Below, one piece after another: positions 8,842-18,365 of a stretch of 64,000 bases of DNA. Each line of letters starts with the position of its first letter. Within the stretch, counting starts at the first letter, position 1. Location of the stretch: NCBI GenBank assembly GCA_964353855.1, contig CAYGWX010000001.1, positions 63,504 to 127,503 on the forward strand, in the 5' to 3' direction. The position numbers and the translations under genes were made by a program. Under the pieces are notes generated by a model. It was not told the DNA's origin. It saw only the letters and a list, made by a program, of their open reading frames with translations, and did no database searches. Source of the stretch: CAYGWX01 sp964353855 [NCBI: uncultured bacterium]. GTDB taxonomy: Bacteria > Edwardsbacteria > CAYGWX01.

Positions 8842-11800
8842 TTACCTCACTATCACGGCCTTCTTGATGGTTTTGTAGTCCCCGGCCTCGAACCTAATCA
8901 GATACACGCCAGGGGGACTCCTTTTGCCCTGGTTGTTCCGCCCGTCCCAGAGAGCTTCGTGAGCGCCTGCCGGGATTGTGCCGTCCAGGAGGGTGCGGAC
9001 GAGCTGGCCAGCGAGGTTGTAGACCTTGAGGCTGACCCGGACATCCTTCATCAGCTGGTAGTTGAAGGTTGTCGCGCCGTTGCTGGGGTTGGGTCGCGCC
9101 ACTTGGAACTCAGTGCGCAGCACGGGCGTCGAGCCCGGGGGCTGGGCCACGCCGGAGGGCCAGACCCCGAACCAGTGCATGACCGTGTCCACATAGGCTT
9201 CCTTAGTGTTCCCTCCGGAATTGATCAAGCCGCGCAACAGGAAGGTGGCGGTGAGAGTTTTATACGTGGCCGGGCTGATGTTGCCGACCAGGCAGGTGTC
9301 GTTCCTCTGGCTCGCGAAGCGCATGAAGTTCACACCTGTGCCGGTCTTCTGGATGCCGTCCATGTCGCAGCCCTGAGGGCCATTAAACCCGGTGTCCGCG
9401 CCATTGTAATTAAAAGTGAACGCTGAGAAGGGGGAGCTGGCGATCCCCCTCACCCCGGTGATTTGATGCTCCATGTCCATGGCCGTCTGATAGCTCACCC
9501 CCATCCGCGGGCCGTAGACTGAGCCATAATGCGGGCCGGTAGGGTCAATCTGGGCGTACCCGTACTCCGGGGCCTCGACGTAGAGACCGCCAACGGGATA
9601 ACTCGCAGATAAAAACCTTTCTAACAGGGAATCGTTTCTGGCTCCGATTGCGAAGCTGTCAGCCACGGGATAGTCATAGCTTACGGCCCCGGAGAGGCCG
9701 GGCATGAGCGCGAAGATGACATTAGGATTGGGCCGGGTGAGGGCAGGAAGCGCTTTGTTGAAGCTCCACCATCCCCGGTAACCCTGTTTTTGAAGAGTGG
9801 TCACCCAGGTAATCGCATCCTTGTTGTCCCCCCATCCCCAAACCATGTAATCCCCTCCGGAGTCCGGGAGGTTAGCATTGATCGTCAAACCGGCGTTGTC
9901 CGAGAGGGAGCCGGAGGTCCAGCGCACCGTGAAGGGAAGCTGGGACCAGCAGTCCATGCCGGTGTTACACCGCACACGGAAGGTCGCGGAAGCCATTCCG
10001 CCGTTGGCTGAGATGTCCCCGTATGTCTTGGGGCCGCTATCCGTGACCGTGGCATAGTTCGAGACACTGCGCAGGATTCCCGTAGTTGAGTTTGCCGCGC
10101 CGGTGCCGATGTTCTTCAAGGTAACGCTGACCGAGTCGGTCAACCCTGGCCGGAGCGCGTTCTTGGGGTTGAACACGGTCACCTGGGAGACGATGAGCTG
10201 AGGACTGGGCGGGATATTCAGGTTCCCGGTCACCACGATTGCGTAAGGCTGGGCGCCCATCGGGCAGTTTCTGCCGGTGACACGGATTACCCAGTTCCCC
10301 TGGGCTGGGACCCGGCGCCGCACGATCTCTTCCACGTTCAGGCTGTCCGGCCTGCCTCCGGTCTGGGACTCCCCGTTGGTCATGACGTTGCCGAGATAGA
10401 CCGTTGAGCCGGGGTCCGTGACCTGAAGGTCCAGGTTGTTCACGATGTTCGGCAGAACGCCCAAGGCTCCGGGGTAATCCGTCCAGACCAGCGCAACTTT
10501 GATCGACGATCCTGCCAGAACCGGGATGGTGTACTCCCGATACTCTCCGGTCCGCAGGCCGTCCTTCTCGTCCACGACCCAGAAGGGGTTGTTGGCCGTG
10601 GTGCCGGTGAAGTGCAAAGTGTTCCAGAGGTTGATCCGTCCAAAGCCGCAGTTATTGTTCGGGTACATCTGGGACATCGAGTCCCCGGAGTTCACCAGCA
10701 CGGCCTTCATAAGGGCCGCTGACGGGATGAACCCGTTGGCCGGGTTCTTGGCCCCCGTGGGATACCAGCCCTCGGTGAAGTACTGTCTGACCAGGGCGCA
10801 ATGCCCGGTGGCATTGGCCGTGGACATGGAGGTTCCGGACATGGCGCAGTAGGAGGACCCGCAGACTGACATCACGTTATCCCCCGGACAGACGATGGTG
10901 GGCTTGATGCGCCCATCCTGGGTCGGACCACGGGAGGAATAACTGGCAACCGTCGTAGCGCTGGACCCGTTCAGGGTTGCGCCCACGGTCACGATGTCCT
11001 TGGCCGTGGCCGGAGGTCCAATAGTTCCCTGGCCAGGTCCGGAACCCCCCGGGGCATTGAATCCCAGGAAGTCCCTGTGGTCCCACATGAACTGGTCCCA
11101 CATCTGGGCCCCGGATTCATAGACGCCAAGCTGGGTTCCGCTCCCCCAGCACTGGGCGAACATCCGGCAAGCTCCTCCCGCGTTTCCCACATAGGCTGGT
11201 TGCCACATGTCGAAGTAGATCTGCGGGGGATAGATGGCAGAACCGTTGTTTCCGATGTCGCAGTACCAGTGCTTGGCCAGAGGGGCCATCCCGATATAGG
11301 AGCTGCCAGCCTCATTTCCACAGATGGTTCCGAAGGTGTGCGAGCCATGGTAGTTCGAGCTGGGCTCACCAGCCAACGCCGCCCAAGATCCTGGCACATA
11401 AGCGATTACCTTACGGTGAGTGGGGAAATTCCCAAAGACGGTGATCGGGACGGCCGGGTCACGGAAGGCGAGGTGGTTTACATTAAATCCTAAATCCGAT
11501 TGCCCGGTCACCTGGCCTTCTCCGAAGAGCCTCGTCCCCCCGGTGTTGTTGTTTCCATTCACGTACCAGATTCGCCGGATATTAGTAACGAAATCCTGCC
11601 CGACCCACTGACACTGATTGTTTAAAGGCCGCATCTCGGCATGGGGCTCGATCCAGCGGACCTCGGGCCTCCGGGCAATGTCCGCGTACCTTGAGGCGTC
11701 CACCCCGGCCCGGATGGTGTGACCCCAGTTAGAAGAGCCCGCGTCAATGATCCCCGCGCCGAAGTCATTCCTCAGGTCTTCCATGAACTCCCGGGCATTC

Positions 11801-12375
11801 TCCCCCCGGAACAGGAGGATGTTGACCTCATGCATCCCCAGGGTCGTGGGGAGGTCAGGGGCCAGCTTATAGGCCGGCTGGAACAAGCCCACGTAGGTCA
11901 CGGCATCCAGGTCGGACACCGCGGCCTTGGAGGCTTCGCTCATCCTCACGAGAAAGGCGTAGTTGGGAATGTAATCCAAAACCTGGGCTCCCCGAGAGGT
12001 GAGGTCGTGCCGCATCTCTTCGGTGACGGGCCCGTTGAACTGGATGAGATAGTAGCCCGTGCCTCCGGGGTAGCCTGAGATGGAGAGACCAGGGGGCAGG
12101 GCCGGATCACCCTTTCGCGTGTCGAAAGCGATGCCGTTGATGAAAAGAGTGGTGGGATTGGCGCAGCGCTTCGGATTCGTGATTCCCTGGACAAAGGGCT
12201 GGTGCAGACCGAAGGGCAGGCCTTCCTCCCTCACGCTTGCCGGAGGAACCGGAGAGCCGGGAGACGAAGTATGCGGGATCGGTGAAGCAGGAAGCGAAAG
12301 CGCCGGGGCCGCGGAGAGAAACAGGGTCCCGAACAGGATAAAGGCGGGATTGAAGAAAGCAGAAGCCTTTTTCAT
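8842..12375 (-). CDS. Secreted subtilisin-like serine protease (S8), paralogue of the downstream gene
   Basis: 1177 residues with the same architecture as its neighbour: signal peptide (1-29), prodomain, S8 domain, P-domain-like region and terminal sorting-type Ig domain (VSLKVYNLAGQLVRTL ... KKAVIVR). The triad is visible as Asp in GQSDLGFNVNH (near 293; DLG replaces the usual DTG/DSG), His in YHGSHTFGTICGN (near 343) and Ser in MSGTSMSTANATGHC (near 516). The Ser block is canonical, so activity is likely, although the GHGT motif is changed to HGSHT. It is the first gene of a two-gene unit with a consensus promoter at 12436-12464 and an AAAGGAGG Shine-Dalgarno upstream of the ATG. Confidence 0.92.
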   Translation of the reverse strand: MKKASAFFNPAFILFGTLFLSAAPALSLPASPIPHTSSPGSPVPPASVREEGLPFGLHQPFVQGITNPKRCANPTTLFINGIAFDTRKGDPALPPGLSISGYPGGTGYYLIQFNGPVTEEMRHDLTSRGAQVLDYIPNYAFLVRMSEASKAAVSDLDAVTYVGLFQPAYKLAPDLPTTLGMHEVNILLFRGENAREFMEDLRNDFGAGIIDAGSSNWGHTIRAGVDASRYADIARRPEVRWIEPHAEMRPLNNQCQWVGQDFVTNIRRIWYVNGNNNTGGTRLFGEGQVTGQSDLGFNVNHLAFRDPAVPITVFGNFPTHRKVIAYVPGSWAALAGEPSSNYHGSHTFGTICGNEAGSSYIGMAPLAKHWYCDIGNNGSAIYPPQIYFDMWQPAYVGNAGGACRMFAQCWGSGTQLGVYESGAQMWDQFMWDHRDFLGFNAPGGSGPGQGTIGPPATAKDIVTVGATLNGSSATTVASYSSRGPTQDGRIKPTIVCPGDNVMSVCGSSYCAMSGTSMSTANATGHCALVRQYFTEGWYPTGAKNPANGFIPSAALMKAVLVNSGDSMSQMYPNNNCGFGRINLWNTLHFTGTTANNPFWVVDEKDGLRTGEYREYTIPVLAGSSIKVALVWTDYPGALGVLPNIVNNLDLQVTDPGSTVYLGNVMTNGESQTGGRPDSLNVEEIVRRRVPAQGNWVIRVTGRNCPMGAQPYAIVVTGNLNIPPSPQLIVSQVTVFNPKNALRPGLTDSVSVTLKNIGTGAANSTTGILRSVSNYATVTDSGPKTYGDISANGGMASATFRVRCNTGMDCWSQLPFTVRWTSGSLSDNAGLTINANLPDSGGDYMVWGWGDNKDAITWVTTLQKQGYRGWWSFNKALPALTRPNPNVIFALMPGLSGAVSYDYPVADSFAIGARNDSLLERFLSASYPVGGLYVEAPEYGYAQIDPTGPHYGSVYGPRMGVSYQTAMDMEHQITGVRGIASSPFSAFTFNYNGADTGFNGPQGCDMDGIQKTGTGVNFMRFASQRNDTCLVGNISPATYKTLTATFLLRGLINSGGNTKEAYVDTVMHWFGVWPSGVAQPPGSTPVLRTEFQVARPNPSNGATTFNYQLMKDVRVSLKVYNLAGQLVRTLLDGTIPAGAHEALWDGRNNQGKRSPPGVYLIRFEAGDYKTIKKAVIVR

Positions 12376-12435
12376 GGGGTGAAACCTCCTTTCCCAGTGA
12401 AGGGGTTTGCTTGAATCCTGCAGGTTGACCAGGCT

Positions 12436-12464
12436 ATTATACGGCAGAACACAGATTTTGTCAA
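12436..12464 (-). promoter_or_regulatory. Consensus sigma-70 promoter for the protease pair
   Basis: Read on the minus strand, TTGACA (12464-12459), a 17-bp spacer and TATAAT (12441-12436) form a perfect consensus promoter about 60 bp upstream of the ATG at 12375. Confidence 0.8.
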
Positions 12465-12538
12465 CTGGAAATATGGAAAAATTGGTGAGGTAGCGATAGG
12501 GCTGACTCTTTTGCCTGTTTCGTTAGCCTCTTTCCCGC

Positions 12539-12568
12539 TTGACTCCGAAGCCCCAAAAGGCCTATACT
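12539..12568 (+). promoter_or_regulatory. Candidate sigma-70 promoter of the DsrE-like operon
   Basis: TTGACT (12539-12544), an 18-bp spacer and TATACT (12563-12568) precede the first gene at 12619. That gene has a GAAGGAG-type ribosome site. Confidence 0.55.
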
Positions 12569-12618
12569 TTTTAATCTACCTCTAAAGAAATTCTTTCAGC
12601 GAAGGAGAAGAAGGATCG

Positions 12619-12960
12619 ATGTTGCGACACAAGGTGGTCCTGATCCGGGGCGAGGGGATGGGGCAGGGAAACGACGAGCTGGGGATGATGCTTCTGGCGA
12701 ATTTCCTGAGGATGCTGGGCGAGAAGGATGCCTATGTGCCGAGGATGATCTTTCTCCTGAACCACGGGGTCAAGATCGCCTGTAAAGGGTCCGTGATGCT
12801 TGGGCATCTCTCCCAACTGGTCGAGAAAGGCACGAACCTCGTCATCTGCAGGACCTGCCTGGAGTACCTGAACCTCACGGACCAGGTAGCCGTGGGCAAG
12901 GTCGGGGGGATGAACGATTTCATCCAGCAAGCCTCGCTCTACGAGGTGGTCACGGTATAA
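12619..12960 (+). CDS. DsrE/YedF-like sulfur-relay family protein
   Basis: 113 residues. The pattern MLRHKVVLIRGEGMGQGNDE, then LLANFLRML and LVICRTCLEYL, matches the DsrE-like domain found at the C-terminus of YedF proteins. The Cys pair in CRTC (residues 78-81) sits where family members carry reactive cysteines. Family roles are persulfide transfer or selenium metabolism; the substrate here is unknown. No TusA-like domain is attached. It is the first gene of a close-packed run; the next gene starts 3 bp after its stop. Confidence 0.75.
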   Translation: MLRHKVVLIRGEGMGQGNDELGMMLLANFLRMLGEKDAYVPRMIFLLNHGVKIACKGSVMLGHLSQLVEKGTNLVICRTCLEYLNLTDQVAVGKVGGMNDFIQQASLYEVVTV

Positions 12961-12963
12961 GCC

Positions 12964-13668
12964 GTGCGGAGACTGATCCTGTTCGACATAGACGGAACCC
13001 TCTTGATCACCGGGGGGGCGGCCAAGAGGGCCTTCGTCAGGGCGGTCCGAGACACCTACGGGACCATCGGACGTCTGGAGACCTTTCCCTTCGACGGCAA
13101 GACCGACCCCCAGATCATCCGCATCGTATTGAAGGAGGCCGGGGTATCGGAAGCAGTGATCGAAGCCAATCTCCGGGACTGCCTCAGTCTGTATGTGAAA
13201 TACAACGAGGCGGAGCTGCCCCGGGCCACCAAGGCCGTGCTCTATCCCGGGGTCAGGGACGTCCTCGAGCTTCTCTCCAAGGATGAGCGGGTGACCCTGG
13301 GGGTGCTGACCGGGAACGTGGAAGAGGGCGCGAAACAGAAGCTGGCGATGTTCGATCTCAACCGCTACTTCGTCTTCGGGGCCTACGGTTCGGACAGCGC
13401 GGACCGGGTTGAGCTGGCCCGGTTGGGGCTTCAAAGGGCCAAGGAGGTCACCGGCCAGCCGTTCCAGCCCGGGGAAACCTTCATCATCGGGGACACGGAG
13501 TTCGACATCGCCTGCGCCCATGCCATCGGGGCCCGTGCCGTGGCCGTGGCCACAGGCAACTCCGGGGTGGAGCGCCTGGGCTCCTTCGACCCGGACCTCC
13601 TGTTCCGGGACTACTCCGACCCGCGGGGGTTCTGCGAGGCTCTGACCGGGGAGGGGGGACCGGCATGA
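12964..13668 (+). CDS. HAD-superfamily hydrolase, phosphoglycolate phosphatase-like
   Basis: 234 residues from a GTG at 12964. HAD motif I is LILFDIDGTLL (nucleophile Asp8, acid/base Asp10). Motif II Thr lies in LGVLTGN and motif IV in GDTEFDIACA. A helical cap covers residues about 15-85. The overall pattern matches Gph-type phosphatases acting on small phosphate esters; the substrate cannot be read from the sequence. The stop overlaps the next ATG (ATGA), so translation is probably coupled. Confidence 0.85.
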   Translation: MRRLILFDIDGTLLITGGAAKRAFVRAVRDTYGTIGRLETFPFDGKTDPQIIRIVLKEAGVSEAVIEANLRDCLSLYVKYNEAELPRATKAVLYPGVRDVLELLSKDERVTLGVLTGNVEEGAKQKLAMFDLNRYFVFGAYGSDSADRVELARLGLQRAKEVTGQPFQPGETFIIGDTEFDIACAHAIGARAVAVATGNSGVERLGSFDPDLLFRDYSDPRGFCEALTGEGGPA

Positions 13669-14603
13669 GACGGTTGTCCTCGCAGAAAGCCCTACCCTGG
13701 CTTCTGGAGAAGGAGAACCCTTCCGTCCGCTACCTCACCCTAAGGGACCTCTATGCGAAGAGAGAGGATGACCCGGAAGTCCGCGAAGCCAAAGGGGCCA
13801 TCATGGAGAGCAAGCCGGTCAAGAAAATACTCTCCCTTCAAAAGCCGGAGGGCTGGTGGACCAGGCCAGAGAGCGTGTTCGTACCGATCTACCAGGGCTC
13901 GGGCTGGCAGGTCGCTTATCTCTCAGAGCTGGGGGCTGAGCCCGAGCATCCCAGTGTCAGGAAGGGAGTGGAGTACGTCCTCGAGAAGATGGTCAGGAAG
14001 GAAGGGAACTCCTTGGACATCAAGCGGTCCAGTTACATGGATTGCTACCTGGGGATCGCGCTCGAGGCCTTCGTCCGCCTGGGTTATTTGAACGATGAGC
14101 GGGTGCAGTGGCTGATTGCTTATGCCTGCGAGTTCATTCGGAAGGGCAAGCTGAAGTGCCGGTACCGCCAGAATCTTCCCTGTCCCTGGGGCGGGGAGAA
14201 GCAGCTCCGGGCTTTGGCCAGGATCCCGGAGGAGAAGCGGACCCCGGAGGCGAAGTCGGCGATGGCGATGATCGCGGAGTTCCTGCTGAAGTACGACCTG
14301 GCCCGGGCGGCCTATCCGAGGAAGAAAAGAGTCAGCGGGCACTGGTTCCGGTTCGCCTTCCCCCGGACCTATAACGCCGACATCCTGGAGGTCCTGGACG
14401 CTTTGGCCCTGGCCGGGTACGGACGGGAGCGGAGGCTGAGCCCGGCGATCGAGCTGATGCTCTCCAAGCAGGATCAGGAGGGGCGCTGGAAGATGGAGTT
14501 CTCCTACAACGACAAGATGCTCGCTTCGATCGAGGAGAAGGGCAAGCCCTCCAAGTGGTTGACCCTGAGGGCCCTCCGGGTGCTCAAGGCCCGCTATGGA
14601 TAA
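13665..14603 (+). CDS. Prenyltransferase/squalene-cyclase-fold (alpha/alpha-toroid) protein, function unknown
   Basis: 312 residues, soluble, with no signal peptide. Repeated helical hairpins contain aromatic and Gly elements: EGWWTRPESVF, YMDCYLGIALEAFVRLGY, ILEVLDALALAGYGR and QEGRWKMEF. Residues 63-69 and 271-274 resemble the QxxxGxW-type repeats of squalene cyclases and prenyltransferases. The catalytic DXDD motif of cyclases is not seen, so it may be a non-enzymatic toroid. The start overlaps the HAD gene stop by 4 nt, and its end overlaps the thioesterase start by 8 nt. Confidence 0.65.
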   Translation: MRRLSSQKALPWLLEKENPSVRYLTLRDLYAKREDDPEVREAKGAIMESKPVKKILSLQKPEGWWTRPESVFVPIYQGSGWQVAYLSELGAEPEHPSVRKGVEYVLEKMVRKEGNSLDIKRSSYMDCYLGIALEAFVRLGYLNDERVQWLIAYACEFIRKGKLKCRYRQNLPCPWGGEKQLRALARIPEEKRTPEAKSAMAMIAEFLLKYDLARAAYPRKKRVSGHWFRFAFPRTYNADILEVLDALALAGYGRERRLSPAIELMLSKQDQEGRWKMEFSYNDKMLASIEEKGKPSKWLTLRALRVLKARYG

Positions 14604-15012
14604 AGAGGCCTGCGTCGAATCCGAGGTCCAGGTCCGCTACGCGGAAACGGACCAGATGGGCGTGGCCTACCACGCGGCCTTCTTCCCTTGGCTGGAGGTG
14701 GGGCGGATGTCGCTCCTGCACCGCCGGGGGAAGACCTACGGCCAGATGGAGGCCGAGGGGATCTGTCTGCCGGTGGTCGAAGCTCACTTAGAATATCTCA
14801 AGCCGGCCCGTTTCGAGGACACCCTGGTCATCAAGACCCACGTGAAAGAGATCCGCCGGGCCTCAGTGGCCTTCGCTTACGAGGTTCGCCGCAAAGGCGA
14901 GGAGGCGGCCCTGGCCCGGGGGCATACGGTGCACGTGACCACCAACCGGGAGGGGAAGGCGATCCGGATGCCGGATTGGGTCCGGGGGATGCTGCTCTGC
15001 AAACATGAATAA
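14596..15012 (+). CDS. Acyl-CoA thioesterase, YbgC / 4-hydroxybenzoyl-CoA thioesterase family
   Basis: 138 residues with a hot-dog fold signature. The N-terminal motif VRYAETDQMGVAYHAAFFPW carries the family Asp (in ETDQMG) and His (AYHA) and is followed by the long central helix LEVGRMSLLHRRG. Family members hydrolyse short-chain or aromatic acyl-CoA, and in Tol-Pal operons they associate with envelope genes. No tol genes are nearby. The ATG at 14596 overlaps the preceding gene by 8 nt. Confidence 0.88.
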   Translation: MDKEACVESEVQVRYAETDQMGVAYHAAFFPWLEVGRMSLLHRRGKTYGQMEAEGICLPVVEAHLEYLKPARFEDTLVIKTHVKEIRRASVAFAYEVRRKGEEAALARGHTVHVTTNREGKAIRMPDWVRGMLLCKHE

Positions 15013-15024
15013 AAGGGATCGGCC

Positions 15025-16059
15025 ATGATCTGTCCAAAATGCGGAAACGAGAACCCCGAAGGCACCCAGTTCTGCGGCAAGTGCTGGGCCCCGCTCGAGG
15101 CCGGGGGAGGGGCGCCTACGGAGTTCGACGTCAAGCTGGTCAGCGCGGGAGCGAATCCCCAGGCCGTGGTCGCTGCTCTGACCGGGGTGGCCGGACTCCT
15201 CTCGGACCCGGAGCACCTGGTGTCCCTGGCCCCGTGCGTGATCCTGAGATCGGCTCCGGAGCAGGCGGCCAAGGACCTCGCGGCGAAATTGGAGGCGGCC
15301 GGAGCCCAGGTGGACCTGGTCGCGAAGTTCTCCCTTGCCGCCCAGGCCATGGAGGCACCCCAGCCGGAGGCTCCAGCCCCGCAGGGCTCGGCCCCTGCGC
15401 CCAGCGCCCAGATGGAATACGGCAAGGCGTTCAGCTTCTTCTTCGAGGACAAGGACTGGCTCAAGAAGATGCTCCTCGGGGGGGTGTTCAACCTGCTGGC
15501 CTTTGTGATCGTAGGCGCGATCATCAATGCGGGGTATTACATCCGGGTCATGAGGAATGTGCGGGACGGGCTGGAGGAGGTCCTGCCGGACTGGGAGAAC
15601 ATCGGCGGGTTCCTCTCCGACGGGATGGCGCCCTGGGGGATCACGATCATCTATTCCCTTCCTTCCCTGGTCCCGAGCCTGGTGGCCAACGTGCTCTCGT
15701 CCTTCGGCGAGGTCATCAAGAAGGACACGGGCACAGCGTTCAGCGCGCTCTCGCTCTGCTGTTCCTGCGTTTCTTTTCTGGGGTATGCTTTTCTCATCCT
15801 GGCCCCGGCAGCCCTGGTAAACTATGCCCGGACCGAGAGTTTCGGGGCGGCGTTCCGGTTCGGGGAGCTGTTCCGGATCATCCGGAAGTTCCCCGGGCCG
15901 TATGTCCTGACCCTCCTGGTGTCCATGGCCCTGCACATCCTGGGCGGGTTCGGGGTCATCGCCTGCTGCATCGGGGCCATGGCGACCTATTTCTGGTCCA
16001 CCTGCGCCTCCTATCACCTCTACGGCCAGCTCTGCCGGTCGGTGGGAGAGGAGATTTGA
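15025..16059 (+). CDS. Zinc-ribbon plus DUF4013-like membrane protein
   Basis: 344 residues. An N-terminal zinc ribbon (CPKCGNENPEGTQFCGKC, residues 3-20) is followed by a soluble alpha/beta segment (about 30-110), an Ala/Pro linker, and a membrane region with several hydrophobic helices from about residue 155. Segments such as PYVLTLLVSMALHILGGFGV and the spacing of helices resemble DUF4013 proteins. The function is unknown. The next gene begins at the overlapping TTGA. Confidence 0.7.
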   Translation: MICPKCGNENPEGTQFCGKCWAPLEAGGGAPTEFDVKLVSAGANPQAVVAALTGVAGLLSDPEHLVSLAPCVILRSAPEQAAKDLAAKLEAAGAQVDLVAKFSLAAQAMEAPQPEAPAPQGSAPAPSAQMEYGKAFSFFFEDKDWLKKMLLGGVFNLLAFVIVGAIINAGYYIRVMRNVRDGLEEVLPDWENIGGFLSDGMAPWGITIIYSLPSLVPSLVANVLSSFGEVIKKDTGTAFSALSLCCSCVSFLGYAFLILAPAALVNYARTESFGAAFRFGELFRIIRKFPGPYVLTLLVSMALHILGGFGVIACCIGAMATYFWSTCASYHLYGQLCRSVGEEI

Positions 16060-16619
16060 GCCCCTTCGCCCGCGGGATGGAGCAATTCGGTGAGAACCTG
16101 GCCCGACTCCTGGCTCGGCACTGGCTGGGGCTAATGAACGGGGTGCTCCTGGTGATTACGGGCCTGGCCCTTCTTGCTCCTTACCTGGAGCACGCGGGCC
16201 ACCCCATTCCCGGGCTTCTGATCCACAAGGCCTTCCGGGTGCTCTGTCACCAGAAGCCGGAGCGCTGTTTCTATGCCTTCGGTCACCCCATGGCGGTGTG
16301 CTCCCGGTGCTTCGCGGTCTATGCCTCGTTCCTCACCATCGGCCTGGCCTTCGGGGCCTGGAGGAGCTTGACCAAGAGGCGCTGGGAGGAGATCCCGCTC
16401 TGGTCCCTGGGGGTGCTGGCCCTGCCCATTGCTCTGGACGGGATCACCCAGCTCGTGGGCCTGCGGGAGAGCACTCAGGTGCTGAGGACGATCACCGGGA
16501 CCCTGGTCGGAGCAGGGATGGGCCTGTTCATCTATCCCTTCCTCTCCCATGCCTTCCAGGAGGCTGGGTCGATGGGAAAAGGAAGGATGCGGTTCGCGGA
16601 TAAAAAGCTGGGTTATTGA
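16056..16619 (+). CDS. DUF2085-type membrane protein
   Basis: About 187 residues with four hydrophobic segments. The family block LCHQKPERCFYAFGHPMAVC followed by SRCFAVY is present: CHQxPxRC, then CxRC, probably metal-binding. I choose the TTG at 16056, which overlaps the upstream TGA and follows GGAGAGGAG at good spacing. The ATG at 16077 is the alternative, with weaker ribosome-site context. The function is unknown. It is 24 bp from kdpA and may be co-transcribed with it. Confidence 0.72.
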   Translation: MSPFARGMEQFGENLARLLARHWLGLMNGVLLVITGLALLAPYLEHAGHPIPGLLIHKAFRVLCHQKPERCFYAFGHPMAVCSRCFAVYASFLTIGLAFGAWRSLTKRRWEEIPLWSLGVLALPIALDGITQLVGLRESTQVLRTITGTLVGAGMGLFIYPFLSHAFQEAGSMGKGRMRFADKKLGY

Positions 16620-16643
16620 CAACGGCGGAAGGAATAAAAACCC

Positions 16644-18347
16644 ATGATCCTACAGTTGGTCCCAGCCATGGTCCTGTTGGGAATAGCCGGGCTGCTGGCC
16701 TTGCCCCTGGCCGAGTACATCGCCAAGTGCCTGACCAGCCAGCGTACCTTTTTGTCCCCGGTTCTCAGGCCTTTGGAGCGGGGGATCTACCGGCTGTCGG
16801 GGGTGGACGAGTTCAAGGAAACGGACTGGAAGGCCTACGCCGGAGCCTTCCTTCTGTTCAACGGCTTGGGCTATCTGGTCCTGCAGGCCCTCCAGATGAG
16901 TCAGGCCTGGCTCCCGTTGAATCCCCGGCATCTGCCCAACGTGAGCTGGCACCTGGCCTTCAACACCGCTGTATCGTTCGTGACCAACACCAACTGGCAG
17001 TCCTATTCCGGGGAGGCCACCCTGAGCTATCTCACCCAGATGCTCGGTCTCACGGTTCAGAATTTCCTCTCGGCATCCAGCGGAATGGCTGCTCTGCTGG
17101 TGCTCATCCGGGGATTCACCCGTCAGACCACCACCTGTGTGGGTAATTTCTGGGTCGACCTGACCCGGACCACCGTTTATCTTCTCCTGCCCTTCTCCCT
17201 CCTCCTGGCCCTGATCCTGGCCTCCCACGGGGTGGTCCAGAACTTCGAACCCTATCGCACCGTGCAGACCGTGGAGGGCCGGGTCCAACAGATCGCCTTT
17301 GGGCCGGCAGCCTCGCAGGTCGCCATCAAGGAGCTGGGCACGAACGGCGGAGGTTTCTTCAACGCCAACTCCTCCCACCCCTTCGAAAACCCGACCCCCG
17401 CCTCCAATTTCTTCGAAAACCTCGCCATCCTGCTTATTCCCCTGGCGCTTCCGGTCGTCTTCGGGCTTTTCCTTCGGCGAAAAAAGGAGGGCTGGGCGCT
17501 TTTCACGGCGATGATGATCCTCTTCCTCCTCGGACTGGGGGTCATGTTCTGGGCTGAACTGCAGCCCAACCCCCACCTGGCTTCCGCTGGGGTGAAAGAA
17601 GGCGTCAACCTGGAGGGAAAGGAGGTCCGGTTCGGACTGGGGGCCTCGGTCCTCTGGGCCGCCAGCACTACCGCGACCTCCAACGGTTCGGTCAATTTCA
17701 TGCACGACAGCGCCATGCCGCTCACCGGGCTGGTAGCCCTGTTCAACATGGGCATCGGGGAGGTGGTCTTCGGGGGCATCGGGGTGGGCCTGATCGGCCT
17801 CCTGGCCTATGCCATCCTGACGATGTTCGTAGGGGGATTGATGATCGGCCGGACCCCGGAGCTCTACGGCAAGAAACTGGAGTCCCTGGAGATGACCCTG
17901 GCCCTGGTCGTGATCATCCTGCCTCCCGTCGTCCTGTTGATCCTTGCCGCCATGGTGATCCTTAATCCTGGAGCGCTCGCGTGCCTCGCCAACGCCGGGC
18001 CGCACGGGCTCTCGGAGATCCTCTACGCCTACTCCTCGGCCATGGGCAACAACGGCTCGGCCTTCGCCGGCCTGAACGCCAACACGCCGTTCTTCAACCT
18101 GACCCTCGGCCTGATGATCCTGGTCGGCCGGCTCGCGACCGTGCTCCCGGCCCTGGCCATCGGAGGATCCCTGGCGAGAAAGCAAAAGGTCCCTCCGAGC
18201 ACGGCTTCGTTTCCCACCACCAGCTGGGTGTTCATCGCCCTCCTGATCGGGGTGGTGATCATCGTGGGAGCCCTAACCTATTTCCCGGTGTACGCCCTGG
18301 GCCCCGTGCTGGAGCATTTATTGCTGTCCACCGGGCGGTTATTTTAA
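16644..18347 (+). CDS. kdpA: Potassium-transporting ATPase subunit A (KdpA)
   Basis: 567 residues, the usual length. This is the K+ channel-like subunit of the high-affinity KdpFABC pump. The four selectivity-filter loops are visible: TNTNWQSYSGE, TNGGGFFNANSSHPFENPTP, ASTTATSNGSVNFMH and AMGNNGSAFAGLN. About ten hydrophobic segments are present. The ATG at 16644 follows a GGAAGGA ribosome site. No kdpF ORF is recognisable upstream. kdpB follows after 18 bp. Confidence 0.97.
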   Translation: MILQLVPAMVLLGIAGLLALPLAEYIAKCLTSQRTFLSPVLRPLERGIYRLSGVDEFKETDWKAYAGAFLLFNGLGYLVLQALQMSQAWLPLNPRHLPNVSWHLAFNTAVSFVTNTNWQSYSGEATLSYLTQMLGLTVQNFLSASSGMAALLVLIRGFTRQTTTCVGNFWVDLTRTTVYLLLPFSLLLALILASHGVVQNFEPYRTVQTVEGRVQQIAFGPAASQVAIKELGTNGGGFFNANSSHPFENPTPASNFFENLAILLIPLALPVVFGLFLRRKKEGWALFTAMMILFLLGLGVMFWAELQPNPHLASAGVKEGVNLEGKEVRFGLGASVLWAASTTATSNGSVNFMHDSAMPLTGLVALFNMGIGEVVFGGIGVGLIGLLAYAILTMFVGGLMIGRTPELYGKKLESLEMTLALVVIILPPVVLLILAAMVILNPGALACLANAGPHGLSEILYAYSSAMGNNGSAFAGLNANTPFFNLTLGLMILVGRLATVLPALAIGGSLARKQKVPPSTASFPTTSWVFIALLIGVVIIVGALTYFPVYALGPVLEHLLLSTGRLF

Positions 18348-18365
18348 GCCGATGCTGCAGCGGCA

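Noticed and set aside
16620-16643. A kdpF gene before kdpA
   Set aside because: The gap is too short and no small hydrophobic ORF is present.
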